From assembly GCA_029948415.1 (NCBI GenBank), contig JAJIZT010000001.1:838750-902749 (forward strand): a DNA stretch of 64,000 nucleotides, read 5' to 3'. Below are positions 1 through 9,305 of this stretch, in pieces. A program made the position numbers and the translations under genes. A model generated the notes under the pieces. That model was not told where the DNA came from, ran no database searches, and was given only the letters and a program-made list of their open reading frames with translations. Position 1 is the stretch's first letter. The number at the start of each line of letters is the position of its first letter. Origin of the DNA: Cenarchaeum symbiont of Oopsacas minuta (GTDB taxonomy: Archaea > Thermoproteota > Nitrososphaeria > Nitrososphaerales > Nitrosopumilaceae).

Positions 1-3000
1 ACAGGTGCCATACTCGGCAGAGCATTTACAACAGTTTCAAATACAGGTGGCTCTGCTACATTTACCAATCTAGTTGAATCCGGTGACAATGGCAATGCCA
101 CATTCTTCATAACCGTAACAAACTCTAGCGGAAACCAAATTACCATAACACAAGATGATATTACTGATGATTCCTTTGTCACACTAGATACGATAAAACC
201 AGTCATAACACTCACAGGTGATGTTGTCATCACTATATTCCAAAATGACCCGTATGTAGAACCAGGCTCTAGCATATTTGATTCTGGAAATCCCACATAC
301 GCTGGAACCGTATCTCCATCCCCAACATCCATAGACACCTCGATACTTGGTGTACAAAATATAACATACACTGGTACAGCAGATGCAGCAGGTAATACTC
401 CAGATGCTGTAAACAGAACCATCACAATCCAAGCAAAACCACTAGGTGTTATCAGCCTGACAATTCAAAGTGACAATGCAAACAATACATACGCCAAACT
501 AGGTGATCAAATTACCGCAACTCTAACTGTAAATGGTACCATTGGATCTGTAACTCTAGCAGAGATTGAATCAAGCATTGCAACATCTAGTATTGCAAAT
601 GACACTATAACGATCAACAAAACAGTAACATCATCTGATGCTGATACAAACAGTGCCTCTTTTACCATTACAGTTACAAATGAAGATGATACAACCTCGT
701 CTACATTTACCAATGCAGACCTGACAGGCTTACCACTCGTGATAGATCAAACCGCTCCAATCATAACACTCAACGGTGATGTTGCCATTACTATACTACA
801 AAATGATCCATATGTAGAACCAGGCTCTAGCGTATCTGATTCTGGAAATCCCACATACACTGGAACCGTATCTGCAACATTACTAGACACCTCGATACTT
901 GGCATACAAAATATAACATACACTGGTACAGCAGATGCAGCAGGTAATACTCCAGATGCTGTAAACAGAACCATCACAATCCAAGCAAAACCACTAGGTG
1001 TTACCAGCCTGACAATTCAAAGTGACAATGCAAACAATGCATACGCCAAACTAGGTGATCAAATTACAGTAACTCTAACTGTAAATGGTACCATTGGAAC
1101 TGTAACTCTAGCAGAGATTGAATCAAGCACTCCAACATCTAGTATTGCAAATGACACTATAACGATCAACAAAACAGTAACATCATCTGATGCTGATACA
1201 AACAGTGCCTCTTTTACCATTACAGTTACAAATGAAGATGATACAACCTCGTCTACATTTACCAATGCAGACCTGACAGGCTTACCACTCGTGATAGATC
1301 AAACCGCTCCAATCATAACACTCAACGGTGATGACAATATTGTCGTAATACAAAATTCAACATATACAGACGCAGGAGCTATAGCCACTGATGCATCATA
1401 TGGTACACAAACAGTTACCAGTACTGACACAATAGATACAAGCATAATAGGCATCTATACTCTATCGTACAAGGCACCTGATGATCCTGCTGGCAATCTA
1501 GGTCCTAGCATAACAAGAACTGTCAATGTACAAGATTACCCACCTATCGAAATAACATCCCTCACGTTTACTAGTGATAACACGAATAGTGTATATGCAA
1601 AAACTGGTGACACATTGACTGCACAATTAATTGTAAATGATACTATTGTAAATAACACTATAGATATATTACAATCTGGACTAGCTCCATCCACTATAAC
1701 ACAGAGTGGTAATCAATTAGACTTTACATATACTATTCCAGAGATCTCCATCGAAAGTAATGCTACATTCAACATTACCGTCACAAACTCCAATGGCGTA
1801 AACAAGTCTATTACACAAGAGGATGTCACATCTGGTCTCCCGATATTCGTTGACACAATATCCCCTAGAATAACTCTAAATGATTCTGCAAACTATACAA
1901 TAATACAAAACACCACAGACATAGTCATTCCAGATGCAACTGTAAACGACGGTGATCCAAATTACTCTGGCAACTATACTGTTACCCCAAATGGCACACT
2001 CGATACAAGTACAATAGGCTCTGTTGTTCTCTATACATACACTGCTGATGCAGATACTGCAGGTAATCTCGGTGAGAGTACAACTCTAACCGTTACCGTC
2101 GTAGACGCTGAACCAATTACAGTTACAGGTCTAACTGTCGCAAGTAGCAACGGCAACAATTATGCTAGAGCAGGTCAAGCAATAACCATCGCATTGATCA
2201 CAGATGGTACAGACCTTGGAAATGTCACAGGTACCATACTCAGTAGAAATCTTACTAGTACTAGTATTAACGACGGCTCTGCTACATTTACTGGCATAGT
2301 TGAATCTAGAGACAATGGCAATGCCACATTCTCCATAACTGTAACAAACTCTAGCAGAAACCAAATTACCATAACACAAGATGACACTACTGATGACACC
2401 TATGTCACAATAGATACGATAAAACCAGTCATAACACTCATCAATCCCAATGACAACACAATTAGATTGGGCGCCACATACGTAGATCCTGGAGCTACCG
2501 TAGTTGATGCATCATATGATGGTAATCAAACAATTTACAGCAATAATAGTGTAAACACAAACGTGGCAGGAAATTATACATTATCATACACAGTATCTGA
2601 TCTAGCAGGCAACACTCAAAACATCACAAGAAACGTTACGGTTATAGATCTCTCAATAAACATCACCTCCTTGACCATTAACAGTGACAACGATAATTCC
2701 TCTTATGCCAAAGCAGGTGATACACTCACTATACATTTGAGTGTAAACGATACCATTACATCAAATACAGTTGATATACTGCTAGATCAAGACATATCTG
2801 CAACTGTAACTAATGACACTCTAACTGCATTCACAACCGTTCCAACTAGTGCAGTAGAAAATAATGCAACATTTAGTATAAATATTACAAACTCTCTAGG
2901 CGTACCACGTGCCATAACACAAGATGACCTAACTTCATCAAACGTATTTGTTGATACTATTGCACCTCGTATTACTCTAAGCAACCCTATACCATTTATC

Positions 3001-4827
3001 GCACAAAACGATTCAATCCCTGATGCTGATGCAATTGCACTAGATGGTGATCCAAACTATAACTACACAATCCCCACACCAATAGGATCTATAGACAATA
3101 CTACCATTGGTGTATATTTCAGAACATATACTCCAAACCCAGACAATGCAGGAAATCCAGGCGAGAATGCAACTCAAAGAGTTGTCGTAACAGCATCAAA
3201 TGGAACTGTATATCTAAACACGTCAGTAATAAATAACTCTGATCAACACTTTGATCGTTGTTCTTATGACGTTCTCATTAGAGTCATCATATTTGAAAAT
3301 ACACTCGATCACAATAATACACTTAGACTATGTGCATCCATGATAGAGCTAGATCTATCAAACGTTGATACTATTTCTGGAGAAAACACCATTGTACCAC
3401 ACGAATACAACTATGAACTACAAGTCTCATCAAGAATTACAGTACATATCTTAAAATCTACCACCATGACATCCATAACTGATGATACAGATTCAAGCAA
3501 CTTTACAATAGCACATTCTATTGACGAGTATCGTGACACAACAGTACAAATTGGATCAGATAATGCAAGGTATACATTAACAAATAGCGCCATTGGAATT
3601 ACATTTGAAAACATTCCTGCTAGCTATAAACCATACATTAGACATACTACAAATGGTCCATATGAAGAAATACTTGGTTATTATGGTGACCAAATAACAA
3701 ATGGCAAAGACGCACTAGCAAAGATAAATGCCAATTCCACATTTAATGATGCATTGTATCAATACAACCCATCCTCAAAAACTGGCACCGTATGGACATT
3801 ACACCTCTCACAGGTAAAAACAAACAGCACAAGTTCAAGCTCTGATGAAAGCAGCAGCAATGGTGCACCCACAATAGGCAAAACAAGCAAAGGTGCTAGA
3901 CTTGTAACAAATGGTTTCCAATATAACGATCTCATCGTGGATGCTGAAAGATATCATACTGAACTTCCACTACTTGGCACAAACGTTGGAGAGATAAACA
4001 CCATAAAGATCAAAGTCTATGATGGTACAGGTCCTGAAGGCATCAAACGCGTTGAATTTGCACTAGGCGTACCAGATATTGGACTCTATCATAGTGCAGA
4101 AGCATTTATCGAAGTATGGATGGAAAAAGATACACTCTCTGTTAAAGAGATCATCATCGAGGATGATCTAAATATACTAGAAAACTCTGATATATCTGCA
4201 ACTGTATCTCAAACCTCGTGCTCTGGAGATCAAACCCAGTGCCTCTTGTTAGAGTTACAATATTCATACAGAGAGCCGCCTGTATACAATACCATCGCCA
4301 TAAAACCAGTAGACAGAGACAATGATGCATATCAATTCTACTTTAACGATGGAATTCACGTTGATGGCGACTCGATCAACCTACCAAAAGAGATGCAAAT
4401 AAGCACATCGCATGCCATAAATCACATACACACGAATGGTACCTTGCATCTGATACAAACTGATAGGGCAGAAAATATGTGGATAGACCAGTATGGCTTC
4501 CAATGGAAGATCATCGGCAACACAATTCGACAGATTACAATGCCAGAGTATATCGTGCCAACAGATAACAAAGCTGGCATACTGCACGGTCCTGATAGAA
4601 ACCATCCTGACTTTGAGCTGACAAAGTATGCTGAACAGTTGCGAGCCCAGGCTACACTTGCAGAGATGCTTGGCAAATCCACCATCTTAAAGCCATATCC
4701 AGAGCATGGTGGAACTATCTACTTTAATGCCACTGATAGAGATGGTGAAGCGTTTAAACTCTTGTTAGAGTTGGAGACAGAGCGCATGGAGCAGATAGCA
4801 AGTCTCTTGTATGAAAATGATCAATGA
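1..4827 (+). CDS. Giant Ig-like-repeat surface protein (5' end outside window)
   Basis: The reading frame is already open at base 1, so the N-terminus and any signal peptide lie upstream; about 1,608 residues are visible. The first two thirds alternate two modules. One resembles DUF5011-type Ig-like domains (ITLNGD, then a YVEPGSS or YTDAGAIA stretch, ending in DxAGN). The other starts around LTIQSDNANNAYAKLGDQI and ends in FTITVTN and a TQDD-like turn. Many NxS/T sequons and acidic residues fit an S-layer-associated or adhesin-like exported protein. The last about 540 residues are non-repetitive (GARLVTNGFQYNDLIVDAER region) and resemble a C-terminal domain I associate with large thaumarchaeal surface proteins. 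No C-terminal membrane anchor is visible. A GTG at 739 is an internal codon, not the start. The ligand is unknown. Confidence 0.85.
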   Translation, partial: TGAILGRAFTTVSNTGGSATFTNLVESGDNGNATFFITVTNSSGNQITITQDDITDDSFVTLDTIKPVITLTGDVVITIFQNDPYVEPGSSIFDSGNPTYAGTVSPSPTSIDTSILGVQNITYTGTADAAGNTPDAVNRTITIQAKPLGVISLTIQSDNANNTYAKLGDQITATLTVNGTIGSVTLAEIESSIATSSIANDTITINKTVTSSDADTNSASFTITVTNEDDTTSSTFTNADLTGLPLVIDQTAPIITLNGDVAITILQNDPYVEPGSSVSDSGNPTYTGTVSATLLDTSILGIQNITYTGTADAAGNTPDAVNRTITIQAKPLGVTSLTIQSDNANNAYAKLGDQITVTLTVNGTIGTVTLAEIESSTPTSSIANDTITINKTVTSSDADTNSASFTITVTNEDDTTSSTFTNADLTGLPLVIDQTAPIITLNGDDNIVVIQNSTYTDAGAIATDASYGTQTVTSTDTIDTSIIGIYTLSYKAPDDPAGNLGPSITRTVNVQDYPPIEITSLTFTSDNTNSVYAKTGDTLTAQLIVNDTIVNNTIDILQSGLAPSTITQSGNQLDFTYTIPEISIESNATFNITVTNSNGVNKSITQEDVTSGLPIFVDTISPRITLNDSANYTIIQNTTDIVIPDATVNDGDPNYSGNYTVTPNGTLDTSTIGSVVLYTYTADADTAGNLGESTTLTVTVVDAEPITVTGLTVASSNGNNYARAGQAITIALITDGTDLGNVTGTILSRNLTSTSINDGSATFTGIVESRDNGNATFSITVTNSSRNQITITQDDTTDDTYVTIDTIKPVITLINPNDNTIRLGATYVDPGATVVDASYDGNQTIYSNNSVNTNVAGNYTLSYTVSDLAGNTQNITRNVTVIDLSINITSLTINSDNDNSSYAKAGDTLTIHLSVNDTITSNTVDILLDQDISATVTNDTLTAFTTVPTSAVENNATFSINITNSLGVPRAITQDDLTSSNVFVDTIAPRITLSNPIPFIAQNDSIPDADAIALDGDPNYNYTIPTPIGSIDNTTIGVYFRTYTPNPDNAGNPGENATQRVVVTASNGTVYLNTSVINNSDQHFDRCSYDVLIRVIIFENTLDHNNTLRLCASMIELDLSNVDTISGENTIVPHEYNYELQVSSRITVHILKSTTMTSITDDTDSSNFTIAHSIDEYRDTTVQIGSDNARYTLTNSAIGITFENIPASYKPYIRHTTNGPYEEILGYYGDQITNGKDALAKINANSTFNDALYQYNPSSKTGTVWTLHLSQVKTNSTSSSSDESSSNGAPTIGKTSKGARLVTNGFQYNDLIVDAERYHTELPLLGTNVGEINTIKIKVYDGTGPEGIKRVEFALGVPDIGLYHSAEAFIEVWMEKDTLSVKEIIIEDDLNILENSDISATVSQTSCSGDQTQCLLLELQYSYREPPVYNTIAIKPVDRDNDAYQFYFNDGIHVDGDSINLPKEMQISTSHAINHIHTNGTLHLIQTDRAENMWIDQYGFQWKIIGNTIRQITMPEYIVPTDNKAGILHGPDRNHPDFELTKYAEQLRAQATLAEMLGKSTILKPYPEHGGTIYFNATDRDGEAFKLLLELETERMEQIASLLYENDQ
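202..1311 (+). repeat. Tandem 552-558 bp coding repeat in the surface protein
   Basis: The segment from 202 recurs from 760 (offset 558), and the segment from about 424 to 759 recurs at 976-1311 with a constant offset of 552 bases and only scattered substitutions. Each unit encodes about 184 residues, that is one DUF5011-like module plus its partner. The high nucleotide identity compared with the diverged downstream units points to a recent in-frame duplication. The first 220 bases also resemble about 2229-2450. Confidence 0.85.
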
Positions 4828-4933
4828 AAATAATAACAAGATCAGATCTTTCATCTAGACTTTTTCACAACTCTCTAGAATACTATCAATAATGACTCAT
4901 CAGAATTATTGGCATACGTCAAAAGGCAAACAG

Positions 4934-4970
4934 CTATAGTAAGGAGCAAAAGTCTTTTGGAATTCACATT
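4934..4970. mobile_element. Solo end of an IS630-type element
   Basis: These 37 bases match, with two substitutions, the left terminal repeat of the IS630-type element at 6729-7799. No transposase is attached, and the match stops just before the left end of the 4975-6375 element. It is a truncated copy left by deletion or later insertion. The rest of 4828-5167 holds short AT-rich imperfect repeats and no gene I can support. Confidence 0.6.
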
Positions 4971-4974
4971 GTAT

Positions 4975-6375
4975 AATAGATCTTATGCATATTACCAATA
5001 AAGTTAGATCAGTTCTTGACTGGATACTGCATGATCAAAGCATGAGCAAACAAATCAAAATGTCACAAGTATGATCAAAGCTTGAGAGAGTTCTACAAAC
5101 AGATCAAAATGTCAGAAATATGACAAAAACGGTAACATCATGCGCAGGCATGTTGCACAGAGGCGTGCTACTTTATTTGAGAACAGACTCGTTCCATAGG
5201 TTTGACATACTTGCGGTCATTGAACAGGATGTGCAGATTTGTCAGCCCAGTGACAACTTGGATCTCTTTGTAAAACTCTTCCTTGCTATCATCATATACA
5301 GCACTCATCCTGCGGAACCATTTTAGTCGGTTTATCGCATGCTCTACTCTAATACGTTTACGACTAATTCTTTGATTGTATTTCTGATCTGTCTCTGTCA
5401 TCTCGTAACCTTTGGGTTTTTTGTATGGTTGCTTTGAAATTATTCCAGGATAATCTTTCTCTACACCAAGATATCCTTTATCTGTATACAGTATGATACG
5501 ATGTTCTTGTTTTGTATTAGGATCTCTCATGTTCTTTGTCCATTTGCCAAAATTTGGTGGATTGCGTCGTAGTACTTCCATGTCGTGTGCAGAACCTTCT
5601 TCAGGATGGCCTACATCAAGTACTAGTCCATCTTTGTTTGAGGTTATCTGGATATTGTACACATATCGCTTGCGTTTTCCAGAGTATGCCTTTTTTTGAT
5701 CTACCTGTGGTCTTTGAACCTGTACAAACGTGGCATCAAGATATAGCTCACCTGCACTCTTGCCTGGAACAAATTCTTTAAACGCTTCGATGGTGCGTTC
5801 TTTCCGTATTGTAGCTGCAATGTTTTCGGCAGTTGGAAGGATCTTCATCAACAGCACATCTGCTAATGCTAGATATCTGCTGACTGTACTCTGATCAATG
5901 TGGGCATATGCTGCAAATATTTCTTGCTTTTCGTTGTTGCGTTTGCGAGACAATGCAATAAACAAGACTCGTCTTACAGAGAGAATGCATGTGTTTCCTG
6001 ACTCGTTGGCATATTCGGAGAAACGTGGTGCATTTGGTGAATTTTTAACAGCATTTTCAAATCGTACAAGGATCCATTCAAACTCGTTACGTTCTAATCC
6101 CGTAGTGGCGTAAAGGTTTTGGTCATCATCAATTATCTGATCAAACACAGTGTCATTGGACAATCTGCCTTTCTTGTAATCATGCAATTCTGCTTTAGAT
6201 TGCTCACTTTCTGCTTTAAATTTCTCAATTTCTGCTTTCAATTCGGTATTTTTCTTTTCTAGTTTGAGAATCATACGCTTGTCTGAATCACACATGCCAT
6301 GTGTGTATTACACTTGATTTTGGATCTTTCGTTTCATCATAATTGATTTTTTTGTCAATATGCATAAGATCTATT
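4975..6375 (-). mobile_element. Insertion sequence with 19-bp perfect terminal inverted repeats
   Basis: Bases 4975-4993 and 6357-6375 are perfect inverted complements (19 bp), and the match continues imperfectly inwards for several more bases. Between them lies one intact DDE transposase gene, so this 1.4 kb unit looks complete. It sits between a solo IS630 end and an IS66 remnant, so it probably inserted into older mobile DNA. I could not identify a convincing target-site duplication. Confidence 0.8.
5168..6295 (-). CDS. DDE_Tnp_4-type (IS5-superfamily) transposase
   Basis: 375 residues, apparently intact. The N-terminus (about 1-45) is a charged coiled coil rich in E and K. A helix-turn-helix follows (HIDQSTVSRYL, about residues 133-143). 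The DDE core shows three candidate acidic residues: LYLDATFV, LYTDKGYLG and RVEHAINRLKWF. This layout fits the DDE superfamily endonuclease/IS5-like transposases that cut both ends of the element. It is the only gene of the TIR-bounded element at 4975-6375 and is among the few transposases in this window without a frameshift or truncation, so it may still be active. Family placement is from motif recognition. Confidence 0.85.
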   Translation of the reverse strand: MCDSDKRMILKLEKKNTELKAEIEKFKAESEQSKAELHDYKKGRLSNDTVFDQIIDDDQNLYATTGLERNEFEWILVRFENAVKNSPNAPRFSEYANESGNTCILSVRRVLFIALSRKRNNEKQEIFAAYAHIDQSTVSRYLALADVLLMKILPTAENIAATIRKERTIEAFKEFVPGKSAGELYLDATFVQVQRPQVDQKKAYSGKRKRYVYNIQITSNKDGLVLDVGHPEEGSAHDMEVLRRNPPNFGKWTKNMRDPNTKQEHRIILYTDKGYLGVEKDYPGIISKQPYKKPKGYEMTETDQKYNQRISRKRIRVEHAINRLKWFRRMSAVYDDSKEEFYKEIQVVTGLTNLHILFNDRKYVKPMERVCSQIK

Positions 6376-6728
6376 GTTCCCTCATGACTAACAAATTAGT
6401 CAATAACACACGATCATATAGATCAAAGTATTATCGATAACCAATCCATTCTATGAGTAGACGTCCGACATACAATGAATTGAAAGCCCATGAGAGTTTA
6501 TACAGAAAAGACGAATGAAACGATATCAAAAATGGCACATCAGATTGATGTACAGAATAAAAAAATTACACTTTTTCAGAATCGGCTTGCATATTACGAA
6601 AACCACAACTCATTACACACTCATTTGAATATCTGAAAGAAAAACGCAAGGCAAGAGAAAACGGCGAATTACTCCAACCAAAAAAACCAAGCAAAAGTCT
6701 AGGCCACAAAGGAACATGACGCAAACAC
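6376..6728 (+). mobile_element. 5' remnant of an IS66-like element
   Basis: From 6381 the sequence follows the left part of the IS66-like element at 23988-25394 almost base for base (shared CTCATGACTAACAAATTAG, then the start of its TnpC-like reading frame with the EYLKEKR and KARENGE segments). It is interrupted on the left by the 4975-6375 element and on the right by the IS630-type element at 6729. Reading frames are broken, so it encodes nothing functional. Confidence 0.7.
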
Positions 6729-7799
6729 TATAGTATGGAGCATAAGTCTTTTGGAATTCACATTAACCGCAAAGTTTTTTGATCGGTACATTCTCAATCA
6801 TGTATGGACAATCTAAGTAAACAACTCAAAGACGCCCATAGGAAAGAAAGAGAACCAAACATACGTGACAGAATCGTTGCAGTACAAATGGTTCATGTAA
6901 ACAATATGAACATAGGAGAAGTCGCAGCTAGTTTATTTCGAACTCCAGAATGGGTCAATCAATGGATAGAACGTTTTGATGAAAAAGGCATTGATGGTCT
7001 ACGAGATCTGCCACGTAGTGGCAGACCTCCATTAATTAAAGCTCATAAACTAGATAAAATAATCAGTGATGCAATAGATAATACAAGTATAACTCCAAAG
7101 ATTATGAAGAAAGTCATTTTTAAGAAAGCAAAAATTAATTTCCATATAACATATGTTAGAAAACTCTTACACAAATACGGCATGACTCCAAAAACTCCAC
7201 AAAGAGTTCACATCAATGCTGCAAACGACTCTATGTGTTATAATTGGCAGAATAATCTCAAACGTGATCTTTCAGGCACAAAATTTGAAGATTTTACTGT
7301 TATAGAAGAAGATGAATCAATATTCGTATACGATTCAATTACAGGTAAAAAATACTGGACTGTGGATATACCTCCAGTTGTAAAATGGACTGGCATGCAC
7401 AGCAAAGTCATAGTGTATGGTGCAGTAACTGAAGATGGAAGACAATTGTTCAAAACTTATCATAGATTTGATAGTGAATCAACTGTGGATTATTTGAAAT
7501 TGCTTGAAAAAAAATTTGGCAAGATATTTGTTATTTTGGATAGAGCACCACAGCATCGTTCTCGAATGGTGAAAGAATATCTTAGAGATCATAAAGATAC
7601 TGTAATATCTTCCACGTGCAACTCCACGCATGAATGCTGTAGAAGAATGTTGGCGTCAGGGTAAATACGCAGTTGCAGTATCTGAAACATCTGAAATTAT
7701 GAAATATCACATTTCCGAATATTATCGTACTGTGAGATTCAAGAATGATTATTTGTACAGTAAACCTAGAATCTCAAAAGACTTTTGATCCACACTATA
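6729..7799 (+). mobile_element. IS630-type insertion sequence with TIRs and TA target
   Basis: The ends at about 6729-6757 and 7771-7799 are imperfect inverted repeats of about 29 bp sharing the core AAGTCTTTTG, each abutting TA, as expected for IS630/Tc1-mariner elements that duplicate a TA. The element interrupts an IS66 remnant. It contains one frameshifted transposase gene. Confidence 0.75.
6804..7788 (+). pseudogene. IS630-family transposase, frameshifted
   Basis: The first 268 or so residues form a typical IS630 transposase: N-terminal helix-turn-helix (GEVAASLFRTPEWVNQWIERF), the linker GIDGLRDLPRSGRPP, then the DDE core with VIEEDESIF and VILDRAPQHR. The frame closes at 7664, but a shift of one base near 7607 restores YLPRATPRMNAVEECWRQGK with the final catalytic Glu, and this frame runs to a stop at 7786-7788 just inside the right terminal repeat. 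A single extra base therefore separates the last catalytic residue from the rest. I read it as a decayed gene; programmed frameshifting is possible but no obvious slippery site was identified. Confidence 0.8.
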
Positions 7800-7997
7800 A
7801 GGTGTGCACCAAAAAGCAATGTCACACGGTTTTACAAAAGACTCGCAAGAAAAAAAGGCACGGGCAAGGCCACTGCATCAAAGATGTTACGTGTCATATA
7901 CTGGATGTTAAAGATAAGTTTGAAAGCAATTACAGTTAGATTCGCAACCGCATCTTGTGCATTGGAGATTAAACTCCGGTCAATAACTGCGGCATGA
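7800..7997 (+). pseudogene. C-terminal remnant of an IS110-family transposase
   Basis: Directly after the IS630 element the frame reads RCAPKSNVTRFYKRLARKKG, followed by KMLRVIYWMLK. This is the C-terminal signature of IS110/IS116/IS902 transposases (Transposase_20), which have a DEDD N-terminal catalytic domain that is absent here. There is no plausible start and the tail after about 7920 is unrelated, so it is debris. Confidence 0.5.
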
Positions 7998-8039
7998 TCT
8001 AACGATTGGATGAAGAAAGGTTGTGAGTCGTATGGATAA

Positions 8040-8144
8040 TTCTTTAGAAACGGAAAGTACACACCTAGCGAAAACTATGCGGGATTAACTAGAATTGTTT
8101 ATAAAGATAGCACATGGATATGCATAAAGTCTATTCAAGCTTGA
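8040..8144 (+). pseudogene. Fragment of an rve-type transposase C-terminus
   Basis: The translation FLRNGKYTPSENYAGLTRIV followed by YKDSTWICIKS matches the opposite-strand remnant at 40437-40685 almost exactly over about 33 codons. It is a short, promoterless piece of the same integrase-core transposase family. Between 8145 and 8480 I see no gene, only AT-rich sequence and a 35-nt repeat shared with the region upstream of tuf. Confidence 0.5.
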
Positions 8145-8369
8145 TCGTAATCAAAGATTAGAAAATCAAAAAAATGGTTAAAGGATAATAATTATGGCAA
8201 GAGGCAAGTAGCTGAGATTGCATTATCTCCACTTAACATACCTATGGTGAATGCAGTAATGGTAAAAAACTGGACAAATATACGTCAAGAGATCGCATTA
8301 TTACGTATAACAAAATCATAGATATGGAAACATGGTGTAGGATAAAGACATTGTTTCATAGTGTAATAC

Positions 8370-8404
8370 ATGTGAAAAGTCATGCGTGAAAATTAGTAAT
8401 GAAA
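8370..8404 (+). repeat. 35-nt dispersed repeat, copy 1 (upstream of rpo7)
   Basis: Bases 8370-8404 match 42261-42294 with about three substitutions and no gaps (shared cores TGTGAAAAGTCATG and AAAATTAGTAATGAAA). The two copies lie upstream of rpo7 and of tuf. It may be a shared upstream element or an end fragment of a mobile element; nothing coding is seen. Confidence 0.45.
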
Positions 8405-8488
8405 GTCATATTTACGCATGATTTATGTGCCAAGTACGATTATGGCTAGAATTGAGCATTTTTGGATATTTGCCGTCAGCAAAACGTT

Positions 8489-8498
8489 CATAAATTAA
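8489..8498 (+). promoter_or_regulatory. Probable TATA box of rpo7-spt4
   Basis: CATAAATTAA lies 21-30 nt before the TTG start of rpo7, the spacing expected for a leaderless archaeal transcript initiated by TBP/TFB. Call by position and composition only. Confidence 0.35.
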
Positions 8499-8518
8499 AC
8501 TTTGAGACCTTTGTTTAA

Positions 8519-9115
8519 TTGTTTTCAATATCAACGCTCGTTGACGTGGTGCGTATACCACCAAGCCTATTTGGAACCACACTCAAAAAGGCTGCAATCA
8601 ACATACTGAAAGAAAAATACGAAAGTATGGTCAACACCGATCTTGGCTATATTATCATGATAATGGATGCAAAGGTCGAAGAGATGGGACGCATGGTGGC
8701 TGGAGATGGTGGCACTTTTCATAGAGTAGAATTTGAAGCCCTCACATTTTATCCAAAGATACAAGAGATTGTACGCGGTGAAATTATAGATGTTACAGAC
8801 TTTGGTGCATTTGTCCGCATCGGACCCACTGATGCGTTACTACATCTTTCACAGGTAATGGATGATTATCTTAAAAGCGATCCCAAATCTGGAATCATAC
8901 TTGCAAGTCAAAGCGGTCGTACACTAAAGGCTGGTAATATGATGCGAACTAGAATCACAGCAGTATCGTTGGGTAAAGGTGCCTCGATGGGTAAGATTGG
9001 CATTACATGCAGGCAGCCGTTCCTTGGTGCAGACGAGTGGATAGCAGAAGAGATTAAAGGTAATGGTAAACCAAAACTAGTTGAAAAGACCGAACCAAAA
9101 AAGGTGACTAGTTAG
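8519..9115 (+). CDS. rpo7: RNA polymerase subunit Rpo7 (RpoE')
   Basis: Subunit of the archaeal RNA polymerase stalk; with Rpo4 it binds nascent RNA and helps promoter opening. The 198-residue protein has an N-terminal RNP-like half (DVVRIPPSLFG, then GYIIMIMDAKVEE) and a C-terminal S1 RNA-binding domain starting near residue 84 (VRGEIIDVTDFGAFVRIGP). A TTG start at 8519 is used because it gives the expected short lead-in before VRIPP and lies 25 nt from a TATA-like box. The stop abuts the start of spt4. The C-terminus is extended and lysine-rich. Confidence 0.92.
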   Translation: MFSISTLVDVVRIPPSLFGTTLKKAAINILKEKYESMVNTDLGYIIMIMDAKVEEMGRMVAGDGGTFHRVEFEALTFYPKIQEIVRGEIIDVTDFGAFVRIGPTDALLHLSQVMDDYLKSDPKSGIILASQSGRTLKAGNMMRTRITAVSLGKGASMGKIGITCRQPFLGADEWIAEEIKGNGKPKLVEKTEPKKVTS

Positions 9116-9304
9116 ATGGCAAGGGAGATGGCTTGTAGAAAATGCAAGTGTATCACCCAAGCAAAGATATGTCCTGCATGCAAATCTTCAGATCTTACAC
9201 CAAACTGGAACGGCATGGTTTTGGTAGTAAAACCAGACAGCTCACACATTGCAAAAACTCTTGGCATATCAGTCAAAGGTAAATACGCCCTAAAGGTAAC
9301 ATAG
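9116..9304 (+). CDS. spt4: Transcription elongation factor Spt4 (RpoE'')
   Basis: 62-residue zinc-ribbon protein that partners Spt5 to increase RNA polymerase processivity. Two Cys pairs are visible (CRKC near residue 7 and CPAC near residue 20), followed by the conserved W-x-G and AKTLGISVKGKYALKV tail. It begins immediately after the rpo7 stop, and the rpo7-spt4 order is the common archaeal arrangement. nadC begins 1 nt downstream, so the three genes are probably cotranscribed. Confidence 0.9.
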   Translation: MAREMACRKCKCITQAKICPACKSSDLTPNWNGMVLVVKPDSSHIAKTLGISVKGKYALKVT

Positions 9305-9305
9305 G

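Noticed and set aside
739-741. GTG codon as start of the surface protein
   Set aside because: The frame continues without stop to the window edge with the same repeat domains, so this is an internal Val codon.
5120-5781. Several plus-strand ORFs inside the first IS element
   Set aside because: They are shadows of the intact minus-strand transposase and show no domains.
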